Shown here piece by piece: positions 51,602 to 60,657 of a stretch of DNA of 64,000 bases (positions are counted from its first letter, which is position 1; every line of letters begins with the position of its first letter). Origin of the DNA: Sphingomonas sp. Leaf357 (GTDB lineage Bacteria > Pseudomonadota > Alphaproteobacteria > Sphingomonadales > Sphingomonadaceae); the NCBI RefSeq assembly GCF_001423845.1, contig NZ_LMPM01000001.1, positions 1,879,398-1,943,397 on the forward strand. Direction: 5' to 3'. The position numbers and the translations under genes are program-made. Below the pieces are notes generated by a model. It did not search any database. It was not told where the DNA came from and saw only the letters and a list, made by a program, of their open reading frames with translations.

Positions 51602-52771
51602 ATGCTTGGTGTATCCGATCCCGACCGAGCCGAAGCGCGCACCTTTCGCTATCTCGCCGATCTGTGTGGCGCGGTCGCCACCGATACGCCGATCGGCGGC
51701 GCGGTGCCGGACGATCCGGCCGCGATCCCCGCGCTGGTGCGACGCCACCGCATCGCGACACGAGCGACCGCCGCGCTCGCCACGGCGTTGCGCCCGTACG
51801 ATCCCGCCGTCGCTGGCTGGTTGTCAAAACGGGCCCGGGCGCGCAGCGTCGCGGCATTGCACCGCACCGAACGCATGGCGGCGATATCGACGATGCTGTC
51901 GGCGGCGGGCATCCGCCATTTCGGGATCAAGGGCCCGGTCCTGGCGCAGCAGATCTACGGCGATATCGGCGCGCGCGACAGCAAGGATATCGATCTGCTC
52001 GTTGATCCCGCGACGATCGCGCGGGCCGCGACTGCGCTCGAGACGATGGGTTTTGCCGAATCCTCCGGTCATGCCGAAGCGGGCGAGCAATTCGCCAACA
52101 AGCACCGCACCTTTGTTGGCCATGGTATCGAGGTGGAGGTGCATACGCGCCTGCTCGACGTCGACGCGCTGTTGCCGCTGGCGTTCGAAGCCGTGTGGGC
52201 GCGCCGCGAAACGGTGTGGCTCGGCACTGTCGCGGTCCCGGCGCTCTCGATCGTCGATACCCTGCTGTATCTGTGCGCGCACGGCGCGCAGCACCTCTGG
52301 TTCCGGCTCAAATGGCTCGAGGATATCGCGCGGATCGCGACGCTGTCGGGATCGGCGGACGGTCCCTCGGTCGTGCGAGCCGCGATCGCCGCCGCGCGCG
52401 CCAGCGGGGCCGAGGCGGTCGTCACCAGTGCGCTGACGCTCGTCGACCGGGTCTTCGGACTGAAGGTCGCCACGCCGATCCGGACGTCTCGCACCAGCCG
52501 CGCGATCGTGCGACTGTCCGAAGCGGCGCTCGCCGCGCCCGCCGATTATGCATCCGCGCCGCCCGTCGGCTGGATCCTGCGCAAGCTGCCCGTCCAGTTC
52601 GGCATGGCACGCAACTGGCGATATCGCCGCGATCTGCTGCGCCTGCTTCTCCTGGCCCCGCGTGACTTCGATGCGACGGCGCTGCCTCGGGGCTTCGGCT
52701 GGCTGCGCCTGCCGTTGCGACCGGTGATGCTGCTGCGCGATCGCTGGACGCGCGGATCGAGCAGCAATTGA
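51602..52771 (+). CDS. Nucleotidyltransferase family protein (PF14907-like), EPS-locus copy
   Basis: A 389-residue protein with HFGIKGPVLAQQIYGDIGARDSKDIDLLVDP, matching the KG...D-x-D nucleotidyltransferase core of the 17054 gene, followed by a helical region containing LSIVDTLLYLCAHGAQHLWFRLKWLEDIARI, and a basic C-terminus. Starts at ATG 51602; an open frame upstream lies over the dehydrogenase. It is divergent from that dehydrogenase. Its target is unknown; adjacency to EPS genes suggests polymer or lipid-intermediate modification. Confidence 0.8.
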   Translation: MLGVSDPDRAEARTFRYLADLCGAVATDTPIGGAVPDDPAAIPALVRRHRIATRATAALATALRPYDPAVAGWLSKRARARSVAALHRTERMAAISTMLSAAGIRHFGIKGPVLAQQIYGDIGARDSKDIDLLVDPATIARAATALETMGFAESSGHAEAGEQFANKHRTFVGHGIEVEVHTRLLDVDALLPLAFEAVWARRETVWLGTVAVPALSIVDTLLYLCAHGAQHLWFRLKWLEDIARIATLSGSADGPSVVRAAIAAARASGAEAVVTSALTLVDRVFGLKVATPIRTSRTSRAIVRLSEAALAAPADYASAPPVGWILRKLPVQFGMARNWRYRRDLLRLLLLAPRDFDATALPRGFGWLRLPLRPVMLLRDRWTRGSSSN

Positions 52772-52848
52772 CTTCGCCGGCGCGCCGAACGAGGTCGTCG
52801 CCATGAATCGATGCTGCGGCGAGGACGGTAGATGAGAGTGTTACGGCG

Positions 52849-53691
52849 ATGAAGGCGGTCTCCGATCCACAGATCGCGTTCGGCGGCATGCAGGGCGTAT
52901 ATCGCCACGCATCCGAGGCCACCGGCACGGACATGACCTTCTCGGTCTATGTCCCGCCGCATGCCGAATGCGCTCGTCTGCCGGTACTGTGGTATCTCTC
53001 GGGCCTGACCTGCACGCATGTCAACGTTACCGACAAGGGCGAGTATCGTAGCGCCTGCGCCGAGGCTGGGGTGATCTTCGTCGCGCCCGATACGTCACCG
53101 CGCGGTGACGATGTGCCGGACGACAAGGAGTACGATTTCGGCCAGGGCGCCGGCTTCTATGTCGATGCGACCGAGGCACCGTGGTCGGCGAACTTCAACA
53201 TGCGGCGCTATATCGAGGACGAATTGCCGGCGTTGATCGCGGCGGAATTTCCCATGGCCGACATGAATCGCCAGGGCATCACCGGCCATTCTATGGGCGG
53301 GCACGGCGCGTTGACGATCGCGCTGCGCAATCCTGAACGCTTCAGGAGCGTTTCCGCCTTCGCGCCGATCGTCTCGCCGCTGAATTGCCCGTGGGGCGAG
53401 AAGGCGCTGGGCGGGTATCTCGGGCCGGATCGCCACGCCTGGCGTGCTTACGATGCCTGCGCGCTGATCGAGGATGGCGCGCGCGTGCCCCAACTGCTGG
53501 TCGATCAGGGCGATGCCGATCAGTTCCTGACCGACCAGCTCAAGCCGGAATTGCTGCGCGCAGCCTGCGACGCTGCCGGGATCGATCTGACGCTCAGGAT
53601 GCAGCCGGGCTACGATCACAGCTATTATTTCATCTCGACGTTCATGGCGGATCACGTCAAGTGGCACGCGGAGCGGCTGAAGGGCGGATAG
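52849..53691 (+). CDS. fghA: S-formylglutathione hydrolase
   Basis: A 280-residue esterase-D family alpha/beta hydrolase. Nucleophile Ser148 in GHSMGG, acid in [10 protein letters not shown], His in YDHSYYF, and [10 protein letters not shown] near the N-terminus. It hydrolyses S-formylglutathione to formate in glutathione-dependent formaldehyde detoxification. Followed by an oxidoreductase gene 4 nt later. Confidence 0.92.
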   Translation: MKAVSDPQIAFGGMQGVYRHASEATGTDMTFSVYVPPHAECARLPVLWYLSGLTCTHVNVTDKGEYRSACAEAGVIFVAPDTSPRGDDVPDDKEYDFGQGAGFYVDATEAPWSANFNMRRYIEDELPALIAAEFPMADMNRQGITGHSMGGHGALTIALRNPERFRSVSAFAPIVSPLNCPWGEKALGGYLGPDRHAWRAYDACALIEDGARVPQLLVDQGDADQFLTDQLKPELLRAACDAAGIDLTLRMQPGYDHSYYFISTFMADHVKWHAERLKGG

Positions 53692-53695
53692 GCGG

Positions 53696-54925
53696 ATGCA
53701 GCATTACGATGTGGTGATCGTCGGCGCGGGCCATGCCGGCGCGCAGGCTGCGATCGCGTTGCGTCAGGCCAAGTTCGCCGGAACGGTCGCGATGATCGGC
53801 GACGAGCCGGAACTGCCCTATGAACGCCCGCCGCTGTCGAAGGACTATCTGTCGGGCGAAAAGACTTTCGAACGCCTGCTGATCCGCCCGCCGGCCTTCT
53901 GGGTCGAGCGCGATGTCGAGATGCTGCTCGGGCAGCGGGTGACGGCGGTCGATCCGCAGGCGCACACCGTGTCGGTCGGCGAAACCGCGATCGGCTATGG
54001 CCATCTGATTTGGGCCGGCGGCGGATCCCCGCGCCCGATGACCTGTTCGGGCCATGATTACGCCGGTGTCCACGGCGTGCGCACGCGCGCCGATGTGGAC
54101 AGATTGATGGGCGAACTGGCCACCACCAAGCGTGTCGTCGTGATCGGCGGTGGCTATATCGGGCTGGAAGCGGCGGCAGTGCTGACCAAGCTGGGCAAGC
54201 ACGTCACCGTGCTGGAGGCGCAGGACCGCGTTCTCGCGCGCGTCGCCGGGGAGCAGTTGTCTCGCTTCTACGAGGGCGAACATCGTGCGCACGGCGTCGT
54301 GGTGCGGCTCGGCGTGATGGTCGCGAGCATCGAGGGTGAGGGCGATAAGGTCACCGGTGTGCGACTGTCCGACGACGAGGTCGTGCCCGCCGATATGGTC
54401 ATCGTCGGCATCGGCATCATCCCCGAAGTCGCCGCGCTGATCGCCGCCGGTGCCGAAGGCGGCAATGGCGTCAACGTCGATCGCCATTGCCGCACCAGCC
54501 TGCGGGACGTGTTCGCGGTCGGCGATTGCGCGATGCATGCCAACGACTTTGCCGATGGCGCGCCGATCCGGCTCGAATCGGTTCAGAACGCCAACGATCA
54601 GGCCACCTGCGTCGCCAAGTTCATCACCGCTGGTGATGCCGAAGCTCAGCCGTATCACGCGGTGCCGTGGTTCTGGTCCAATCAATACGATCTGAAACTG
54701 CAGACCGTCGGCCTGTCGATCGGCTATGATTCGACCGTGCTGCGCGGCGATCCCGCAGCGCGCAGTTTCTCGCTGATCTATCTGCGCGGCGGCAAGGTCA
54801 TCGCGCTCGATTGCGTCAACGCGACGCGGGATTACGTGCAGGGCCGGGCGCTGGTGCTGGCCGGATCGTCGCCCGATCCCGCGCGACTCGCCGATCCCGA
54901 ACAGGTGCTCAAGGAACTCGCATGA
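53696..54925 (+). CDS. FAD-dependent ferredoxin reductase-like oxidoreductase
   Basis: A 409-residue pyridine nucleotide-disulfide reductase family protein. The FAD motif is [15 protein letters not shown] (8-22), the NAD(P) motif [17 protein letters not shown], and DVFAVGDCA closes the FAD site. It resembles rhodocoxin/putidaredoxin reductases, which feed a ferredoxin and a P450 or dioxygenase; no ferredoxin is adjacent, so the partner is unknown. Overlaps the ROK kinase by 4 nt. Confidence 0.87.
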   Translation: MQHYDVVIVGAGHAGAQAAIALRQAKFAGTVAMIGDEPELPYERPPLSKDYLSGEKTFERLLIRPPAFWVERDVEMLLGQRVTAVDPQAHTVSVGETAIGYGHLIWAGGGSPRPMTCSGHDYAGVHGVRTRADVDRLMGELATTKRVVVIGGGYIGLEAAAVLTKLGKHVTVLEAQDRVLARVAGEQLSRFYEGEHRAHGVVVRLGVMVASIEGEGDKVTGVRLSDDEVVPADMVIVGIGIIPEVAALIAAGAEGGNGVNVDRHCRTSLRDVFAVGDCAMHANDFADGAPIRLESVQNANDQATCVAKFITAGDAEAQPYHAVPWFWSNQYDLKLQTVGLSIGYDSTVLRGDPAARSFSLIYLRGGKVIALDCVNATRDYVQGRALVLAGSSPDPARLADPEQVLKELA

Positions 54926-55821
54926 CCGCCCCCCTGATTGCTGGTCCCCTTATCGCTGGCGTCGAACTCGGCGGCACCAAGTGCAATTGCATCCTGGCGA
55001 CCGGGCCGGACGATATCCGCGAGGAAATCCGCATCCCGACGACCACGCCGGAGGAAACCCTCTCGGCGATCGAGGCGGTGCTGGATCGCTGGACCGGCTA
55101 CGAGGCGCTCGGCATCGCCAGTTTCGGGCCGGTCTCGATCGACCCGCAGGCGGCCAATTACGGCTTCATAACCGCGACGACCAAGGCCGGCTGGACGAAC
55201 ACCGACGTCGCCCGGCGGCTGGCGGCACGGGCCGGCGTGCCGACCGGGTTCAACAGCGACGTGGCCGGCGCGGCGCTCGGCGAGGGAAAGTGGGGCGCGG
55301 CGCAGGGGCTGGCCGATCACGCCTACATCACCGTCGGCACGGGCGTCGGAGTCGGCCTCGTCATGCATGGCGAACCGACCAGCGGCATGACTCATCCCGA
55401 ACTCGGCCATGTCCGCACCTCGCGGCTGCCGGGCGACGCGTGGCCCGGCATCTGCACCTTTCACGGCGATTGCGTGGAGGGCATGGCGTCCGGCCCGGCG
55501 ATTCAGGCCCGCACCGGCACCCGCGCGCCGGATCTGGCGCTGGATCATCCCGCCTGGGACAATGTCACACACACGCTCGCGCAATTGCTCCACACGCTGG
55601 TGCTGACCGGTATTCCGCGTCGCATCGTCCTGGGCGGCGGCGTGATGACCGGCATGCCGCATCTGTTGCCGATGATCCGCACGCGGCTGGTGGAGAGCCT
55701 GGGCGGCTATGGCGCGACCGGGGATATCCAGCCGGTCGATGCCTTCGTCGTGGCGGCGGCACTCGGCAACAATGCCGGTCCGCTCGGCGCGATCGTCCTG
55801 GGGCAGCGCGCACTTCTTTAG
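54922..55821 (+). CDS. ROK-family sugar kinase, fructokinase-like
   Basis: A 299-residue ROK kinase. Phosphate-binding [11 protein letters not shown] at the start, GTGVGVGLV in the middle, and the ROK zinc/HxC region ([19 protein letters not shown]) typical of the bacterial fructokinases (Mak/ScrK-ROK). ATG 54922 overlaps the reductase stop. Probably phosphorylates fructose or a related hexose; substrate by family only. Confidence 0.85.
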   Translation: MTAPLIAGPLIAGVELGGTKCNCILATGPDDIREEIRIPTTTPEETLSAIEAVLDRWTGYEALGIASFGPVSIDPQAANYGFITATTKAGWTNTDVARRLAARAGVPTGFNSDVAGAALGEGKWGAAQGLADHAYITVGTGVGVGLVMHGEPTSGMTHPELGHVRTSRLPGDAWPGICTFHGDCVEGMASGPAIQARTGTRAPDLALDHPAWDNVTHTLAQLLHTLVLTGIPRRIVLGGGVMTGMPHLLPMIRTRLVESLGGYGATGDIQPVDAFVVAAALGNNAGPLGAIVLGQRALL

Positions 55822-55848
55822 CTGCGAATCCCACTTCGCGGGCGGGGC

Positions 55849-56931
55849 TCAAAGCAGCAGCAACGCCTGTTCCGCTTCCGCCTCGTCCTCCAATATTCCC
55901 GATAGCGTCAGCCCAAGCAGGCGCACGCCGTTCGGCACCGGCAGCTGGGCGTCCAGCAGCATGACGCCCGCCGCGAGGAACGCCGCCTGGTCCGCCACCG
56001 GCGCGGAAAACGAGCGCGCCCGCGTGATCGTGTGGAAGCCCGTGAAGCGCAGCTTCAGCGTGACCGTGCGGCCCTGCGCCCCGCTGCGGTCGATCCGCAC
56101 CCACGCCGCCTCCGCCACGCGCTCCAGCGCGGCGATCAGGTCGGCGCGTTCGGTGAAGTCCTGGTCGAACGTGCGTTCCGCGCCGACCGACTTGGTCTGC
56201 CGGTGCACCCGCACCGGGCGATGATCCTCACCGCGCGCGGCGGCGAACAGATAGTCCGCGCTGCTGCGGAAGTTCGCGCGCAGCATCTCGATCGGCTGTG
56301 CGCGCAAATCCGCCCCGGTCACGATGCCAAGTCGCTCCATCTTCGCCGCCGTCACCGGGCCGACGCCGTGGAAGCGTCGCACCGGCAGGCTCGCGACGAA
56401 CGCCGCGCCCTTGGAGGGTGGGATGACGCAAATGCCGTCCGGCTTGTTCTGGTCCGACGCCAGCTTGGCGATGAACTTGTTGTAGGACACGCCCGCGGAT
56501 GCGGTGAGCCTGGTCTCGGCCTTGATCCGCGCGCGGATCTCCTCCGCGATCGCCCGCGCCGAACCGAGCCCGCGAACATCCTCGGTGACGTCGAGATACG
56601 CTTCGTCCAGCGACAGCGGTTCGATCAGGCCGGTATAATCCGCGAAGATCGCCCGGATCTGCTGGCTCACTTCGCGATAGACATCGAAGCGCGGCGACAC
56701 GAACACCAGATCGGGGCAGCGCCGGATCGCGGTGACCGAGGGCATCGCCGATTTCACCCCGAAGGTGCGCGCCTCGTAACTCGCCGCCGCCACCACGCCG
56801 CGCGCCTTCGATCCGCCGACCGCGACCGGTTTGCCGCGCAAGCTGGGATCGTCGCGCTGTTCGACGCTCGCGAAAAAGGCATCCATGTCGATATGGATCA
56901 CCTTGCGCTGGGGTGTGTCTTCGCAGGACAT
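55849..56931 (-). CDS. dinB: DNA polymerase IV
   Basis: A 360-residue Y-family polymerase. HIDMDAFFASVEQRDDPSLRGKPVAVGG opens the palm, SLDEAYLDVTEDV holds the catalytic acids, and RFHGVGPVTAAKMERLGI is the thumb helix-hairpin-helix. The little finger follows. It does translesion synthesis. No LexA box is visible in the short upstream stretch; convergent with the ROK gene. Confidence 0.95.
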   Translation of the reverse strand: MSCEDTPQRKVIHIDMDAFFASVEQRDDPSLRGKPVAVGGSKARGVVAAASYEARTFGVKSAMPSVTAIRRCPDLVFVSPRFDVYREVSQQIRAIFADYTGLIEPLSLDEAYLDVTEDVRGLGSARAIAEEIRARIKAETRLTASAGVSYNKFIAKLASDQNKPDGICVIPPSKGAAFVASLPVRRFHGVGPVTAAKMERLGIVTGADLRAQPIEMLRANFRSSADYLFAAARGEDHRPVRVHRQTKSVGAERTFDQDFTERADLIAALERVAEAAWVRIDRSGAQGRTVTLKLRFTGFHTITRARSFSAPVADQAAFLAAGVMLLDAQLPVPNGVRLLGLTLSGILEDEAEAEQALLLL

Positions 56932-57099
56932 TACGAGAACATCATAACCGTTCGCGCCGGCCGGGACTAGCTATGTGGCGCATTCGATTGGCGATTCCGG
57001 GCATAATCCGCCGATCCTGCGCAGCGAATTCGCCCCGGTCGCCACTTTTGACTTGATCGCCGGGGGCCTGCCAGCTAGGCGCACCGACCTGCAATGTGT

Positions 57100-57176
57100 C
57101 GGGGCGTGGCGCAGTCTGGTAGCGCACTGGTCTCGGGGTCCAGGGGTCGTAGGTTCGAATCCTATCGCCCCGACCA
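57100..57176 (+). tRNA. tRNA-Pro (CGG anticodon)
   Basis: A 77-nt cloverleaf with acceptor CGGGGCG/CGCCCCG, encoded CCA, D-arm GCGC...GCGC, T-loop TTCGAAT, and an anticodon loop CTCGGGG with CGG at positions 34-36, which reads CCG (Pro). The anticodon stem CTGGT/TCCAG has one U-U mismatch at 31-39, so the stem is slightly irregular. It lies just after the dinB promoter region. Confidence 0.92.
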
Positions 57177-57219
57177 TTGCAGCGATATCACCGATATCGA
57201 TCCGCAGGCCGCAACGGCC

Positions 57220-58521
57220 TCACACCCCGTCTCGCGCCGCCATCATCTCCTCCACGCCGACGAATTTCTCGCGCGGCGCGCCGTCGCGCGCGGCGGCGAT
57301 TTCGGCCGCCTCGATTCTCTGCCAGTCGCGGAAGGTGACGACGTCCACCTTGCGCGCCGCCAGCAGCGCGTCGAGCGCCGGGCGGCCCTGCTTGCCGCTG
57401 TCTCCGGGCAGGTCGGCGGCGATCTGTTCGGCGATACGGAAACCGTCCGGGCGGTTAGTGCCGATCGTGCCCGTCGGCCCGCGCCGGGCCCAGCCGACCG
57501 CGTACAGGCCCGGCGCAATACGGCCGTCCACGTTCGCGAATCGCCCCAGCGCCTCGTCGTACGGCACGCCGGGGATCGGGGGCGTACGATAGCCGATGCA
57601 GCTCACCACCAGCCCGGCGGGGATCGCGTAGGTCTCCCCGGTGCCGTGCGCGTGGCCGTCCTTGTCGAGCGCGGTGCGTTCCACGATCACGCGCTCGACC
57701 TTGCCGTCGCCTTCGACCGCGACCGGCATGGCGAAAAAATCGAACACGACCCGGATCGGCTTGTCGCCGGGGTGCGCGGCGAAGGCGCGCAGATGGGCGA
57801 CCGCCTTGCGCTGGCCCGGATCGAGCGTCGCATCCTCGGCGAGCGGGGGCAGGTCGGCCGTATCGACCACCGCGGTGGCGCGGGTTAGGTCGCCGAGTTC
57901 GCCGAGTTCCTTGGGCGTCATCGCGATCTGATGCGGTCCGCGCCGGCCGAGCAGGGTGACGGTATCGATCCGATGTCGTCCCAGGCCCTGCAGCGCGTGG
58001 CTGACGATGTCCGATCCGTCGAATTCCGCCCCGGTCTTGGCGAGGATCCGGGCGACGTCGAGCGCGACGTTGCCGTGGCCGACCACCACCGCGCCGGGGC
58101 CGTCGAGCGGCGGGGCCAGTCCGGCGAAATCGGGATGCCCGTTGTACCAGCCGACGAACGCCGCCGATCCGATCACGCCCGGCAGGTCGTCGCCCGGTAC
58201 GCCCAGCGGTCGGTCGGCCGGGGCGCCGGTCGCCAGCACGACCGCGTCGTAGAGTTCGCCCAGTTCGGCGATGCTGATGTCCTGCCCGACCGAGACATGG
58301 CCGACGAAACGGACATTGTCGGTCAGCGCCACGGCTTCGTAGCGTCGCGAGACGCCCTTGATCGCCTGATGATCCGGCGCGACGCCGCTGCGGATCAGCC
58401 CGAACGGCACTGGCATCCGATCGATGATGTCGACCCGTACGTCGTCGCCGAAGGTCTTCTGACATGCCTCGGCGGTGTAATAGCCTGCCGGGCCGGAGCC
58501 GATGATCGCGATATGGCGCAT
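57220..58521 (-). CDS. NADPH-dependent adrenodoxin-reductase-type flavoprotein
   Basis: A 433-residue FAD/NADP oxidoreductase. IAIIGSGPAGYYTAEACQ (4-21) is the FAD motif, VVVGHGNVALDVARIL the NADP motif, and YAVGWARRGPTGTIGTNRPDG the C-terminal motif of adrenodoxin/FprA-type ferredoxin-NADP reductases. Start ATG 58521 after GGAGAGG; the longer frame lacks an SD. It transfers electrons between NADPH and ferredoxin. Confidence 0.9.
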   Translation of the reverse strand: MRHIAIIGSGPAGYYTAEACQKTFGDDVRVDIIDRMPVPFGLIRSGVAPDHQAIKGVSRRYEAVALTDNVRFVGHVSVGQDISIAELGELYDAVVLATGAPADRPLGVPGDDLPGVIGSAAFVGWYNGHPDFAGLAPPLDGPGAVVVGHGNVALDVARILAKTGAEFDGSDIVSHALQGLGRHRIDTVTLLGRRGPHQIAMTPKELGELGDLTRATAVVDTADLPPLAEDATLDPGQRKAVAHLRAFAAHPGDKPIRVVFDFFAMPVAVEGDGKVERVIVERTALDKDGHAHGTGETYAIPAGLVVSCIGYRTPPIPGVPYDEALGRFANVDGRIAPGLYAVGWARRGPTGTIGTNRPDGFRIAEQIAADLPGDSGKQGRPALDALLAARKVDVVTFRDWQRIEAAEIAAARDGAPREKFVGVEEMMAARDGV

Positions 58522-58634
58522 AAAGCCTCTCCGTTTTGCCGGTAATGCTAGTACCGCGCGGAGAAGAGGGGAAGTTCCCAATTCCGCCGGGAGGCATCTC
58601 GACCTTAACGAATGCGCTGCTATGGCAAAGGGCA

Positions 58635-59192
58635 GTGTCCCTGGTCGAAATCCTCGCCTCGTTGCTGATCGTCGTGAACGTCGTGCTCGTCGCGCGGCGC
58701 AGCGTGTGGAACTATGCCTTCGCCATTGCCGGGGTCGCGATCTACGGCTGGATCTTCTTCGAGGCGAAACTGTACAGCGACATGCTGCTGCAGGGATTCT
58801 TCCTGATCGTGAATCTGTACGGCTGGCGACATTGGGCGCGCGGCATTGCCGAGGCGGGCGAGGTGCGGGTCGGGCGGCTGACCGTAGCGGCGCGAATGCT
58901 TTGGCTTGCCGCGATCCTCGTGGCCACGTTCGTCTGGGGAGGCCTGATGCACCGCTTCACGGACGCCTCCTATCCGTTCGTCGATGCCGGCGTGGCGATG
59001 GCCAGCGTGGCCGCGCAGATCCTGCTTTCGCGCCAGAAGCTCGAAAACTGGATTTTGTGGATCGCGGTCGATGCCGTCGCGGTCTGTCTGTATGTCGCCA
59101 AGGATCTGTGGCCGACGGCGATCCTCTACATCCTGTTGCTGGCGATCTCGGTCTGGGGCTTGATCGACTGGCGCAAATCGGAACGCATATGA
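58635..59192 (+). CDS. pnuC: PnuC-like nicotinamide riboside transporter
   Basis: A polytopic protein of about 185 residues with VSLVEILASLLIVVNVVLVARRSVWNYAFAIAGVAIYGWIFFEAKLYSDMLLQGFFLIVNLYGWRHW, the classic PnuC pattern including WNYxFxI and YGWxxW. I chose GTG 58635 because PnuC proteins start just before this segment; the frame is open to an ATG at 58536. It precedes the NadR-like kinase, overlapping by 4 nt, so the two form a nicotinamide-riboside uptake unit. Confidence 0.85.
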   Translation: MSLVEILASLLIVVNVVLVARRSVWNYAFAIAGVAIYGWIFFEAKLYSDMLLQGFFLIVNLYGWRHWARGIAEAGEVRVGRLTVAARMLWLAAILVATFVWGGLMHRFTDASYPFVDAGVAMASVAAQILLSRQKLENWILWIAVDAVAVCLYVAKDLWPTAILYILLLAISVWGLIDWRKSERI

Positions 59193-59707
59193 CCCGCACG
59201 ATCTGCCTGCACGGCCCGGAGAGCACCGGCAAATCCACCCTCGCACCGCGGTTGGCGCGGGCATTGGGGGGCGCGGTGGTCGACGAATATGGGCGCACCT
59301 TCGCCGAGGCCAATGGGCTGGATTTCACGATGGCCGATCTGGTCCGCATCGCCGAGACGCATGACGGCATCACGCGCGCGCTGGCGGCGGGCGGGATCGA
59401 TCCGCTGATCCTCGATACCGATCCTTTGATGACCGCGGTGTGGGCCGACATGCTGTTCGGCCACCGCGATCCGTGGTTCGATACCTGGCAGGGTACCGCG
59501 GACCTGTACCTGCTGCTCGATATCGATCTGCCCTGGGTGGAAGACGGAACGCGGATGTTCGGATCGGTCGAGGACCGGCAACGTTTCTTCGATCTCTCCA
59601 GAGCCGAACTGGAGCGGCGCGGGGTGCGCTGGGCGCTGGTCGGCGGGCAGGGTGACGGACGGTTCGCCAATGCGCTGGCCGCGGTGGAGGCGGCAGGGCT
59701 GGGTTAG
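59189..59707 (+). CDS. NadR-like ribosylnicotinamide kinase/ATPase
   Basis: A 172-residue P-loop kinase with ICLHGPESTGKSTLAPRLA (Walker A), EYGRTFAE and LILDTDPLMTAVWADMLFG, matching the C-terminal kinase domain of NadR. It would phosphorylate nicotinamide riboside imported by PnuC to NMN. ATG 59189 overlaps the pnuC stop. The NMN adenylyltransferase domain of NadR is absent. Confidence 0.87.
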   Translation: MTRTICLHGPESTGKSTLAPRLARALGGAVVDEYGRTFAEANGLDFTMADLVRIAETHDGITRALAAGGIDPLILDTDPLMTAVWADMLFGHRDPWFDTWQGTADLYLLLDIDLPWVEDGTRMFGSVEDRQRFFDLSRAELERRGVRWALVGGQGDGRFANALAAVEAAGLG

Positions 59708-59994
59708 TTCTTGCGCGGGGCCTTCGATCTGGACGTGCCTTTGGTCATCAGGTCCGGCTTGGGCGGCGGTTTCCATCCCGGCGGCGGAGTCACGCGCTGG
59801 CGGCTGGTGCCGATTCCCATGCTGCCGGGCTGCTGACGGGTAAGGCCGCTGGGGTCGATCGTATTCATGTCGGCGTCGGCGGATTGACCACGCAATATGC
59901 TGATGCGGTCGCGTAGAGACGCGGCCAGCGCGAAATCCTGCGCCTCGGCGGCGGCCTCCATCTGAAGGCGCAAGTCTTCGATCGTCACGGCCAT
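59704..59994 (-). CDS. UVR-motif small protein
   Basis: A 96-residue protein whose N-terminus (MAVTIEDLRLQMEAAAEAQDFALAASLRDRISILRG) is a UvrB/UvrC-like UVR coiled-coil motif. The remainder is a Pro/Lys-rich disordered tail ending KAPRKN. ATG 59994 is used; an ATG five codons upstream is possible. Overlaps the kinase stop by 4 nt in antisense. Function unknown; UVR motifs mediate protein-protein contacts. Confidence 0.75.
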   Translation of the reverse strand: MAVTIEDLRLQMEAAAEAQDFALAASLRDRISILRGQSADADMNTIDPSGLTRQQPGSMGIGTSRQRVTPPPGWKPPPKPDLMTKGTSRSKAPRKN

Positions 59995-60032
59995 CCGCAC
60001 CCAACGCACGGACGGCCAGGACGATGCGCGGC

Positions 60033-60569
60033 TTACTTCTTCGCCAGCTTGTACTTCTTCACCGCGTCCAGCGTGCCCTGCACATGGCCGACCGGGTTCA
60101 TCTGGCTGAGCGTGAAGATGATCTTGCCGTTCGGCGCGATCACGTAGCTCGTCCGGTCGGTCCAGCCGGCCTTGGCGGCGAGCGCCACGTCATAGCCGCT
60201 GATCACCGCCGGCGTCGCCGCACCGACGGGAAATTTGTCGCGGCATTCCACCTTGGAGAATTCGGCGATCCGCTCGACATTGCCGGCGGTCAGCCCGATC
60301 AGCGTCGCGCCGTTCTTCTCGAACTCGGCGGCCGCCTCGGCGAACTCATGCGCTTCGGCGGTGCAGCCCGAGGTGAAGGCCGCGGGGAAGAAATACAGGA
60401 CCACCGGGCCTTTTTTTAGCGCTGATTTGAGGGAGAAATCGTACATCTTCCCGCCTTTCGCCGCCTTGGTGACGATGTCGGGCGCGGTGGCACCCACCTT
60501 CAGCGCGGCGAGCGCGGGCGTGGCGAGCGAGAGGGCCGTGACGGCGAGCAGGGCAGGGGCGATACGCAT
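60033..60569 (-). CDS. Secreted PrxQ/BCP-like peroxiredoxin
   Basis: A 178-residue AhpC/TSA-fold protein with an N-terminal signal (MRIAPALLAVTALSLATPALA). The peroxidatic site is PAAFTSGCTAEAHEF; the TxxC spacing matches PrxQ, and a second Cys lies in VECRDKF. The exported form is unusual for BCP but known. Its ATG (60569) is one base from a perfect 10-bp inverted repeat (60571-60600), with the SD (GGAG) in the loop. Confidence 0.87.
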   Translation of the reverse strand: MRIAPALLAVTALSLATPALAALKVGATAPDIVTKAAKGGKMYDFSLKSALKKGPVVLYFFPAAFTSGCTAEAHEFAEAAAEFEKNGATLIGLTAGNVERIAEFSKVECRDKFPVGAATPAVISGYDVALAAKAGWTDRTSYVIAPNGKIIFTLSQMNPVGHVQGTLDAVKKYKLAKK

Positions 60570-60570
60570 G

Positions 60571-60600
60571 AGGGGCTACACTCCGGTGGATGTAGCCCCT
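60571..60600 (-). promoter_or_regulatory. Perfect hairpin adjacent to the peroxiredoxin start codon
   Basis: On the minus strand AGGGGCTACA (60600-60591), a 10-nt loop carrying GGAG, and TGTAGCCCCT (60580-60571) are followed by one base and the ATG. There is no T-tract. The structure could control translation start or mark the end of the upstream CsgG-like transcript. Confidence 0.55.
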
Positions 60601-60657
60601 GCATAATGCGGAATCGTCGGGAGCGATATGGGTGTCGCCGGCCTTATTCTGACGCGC

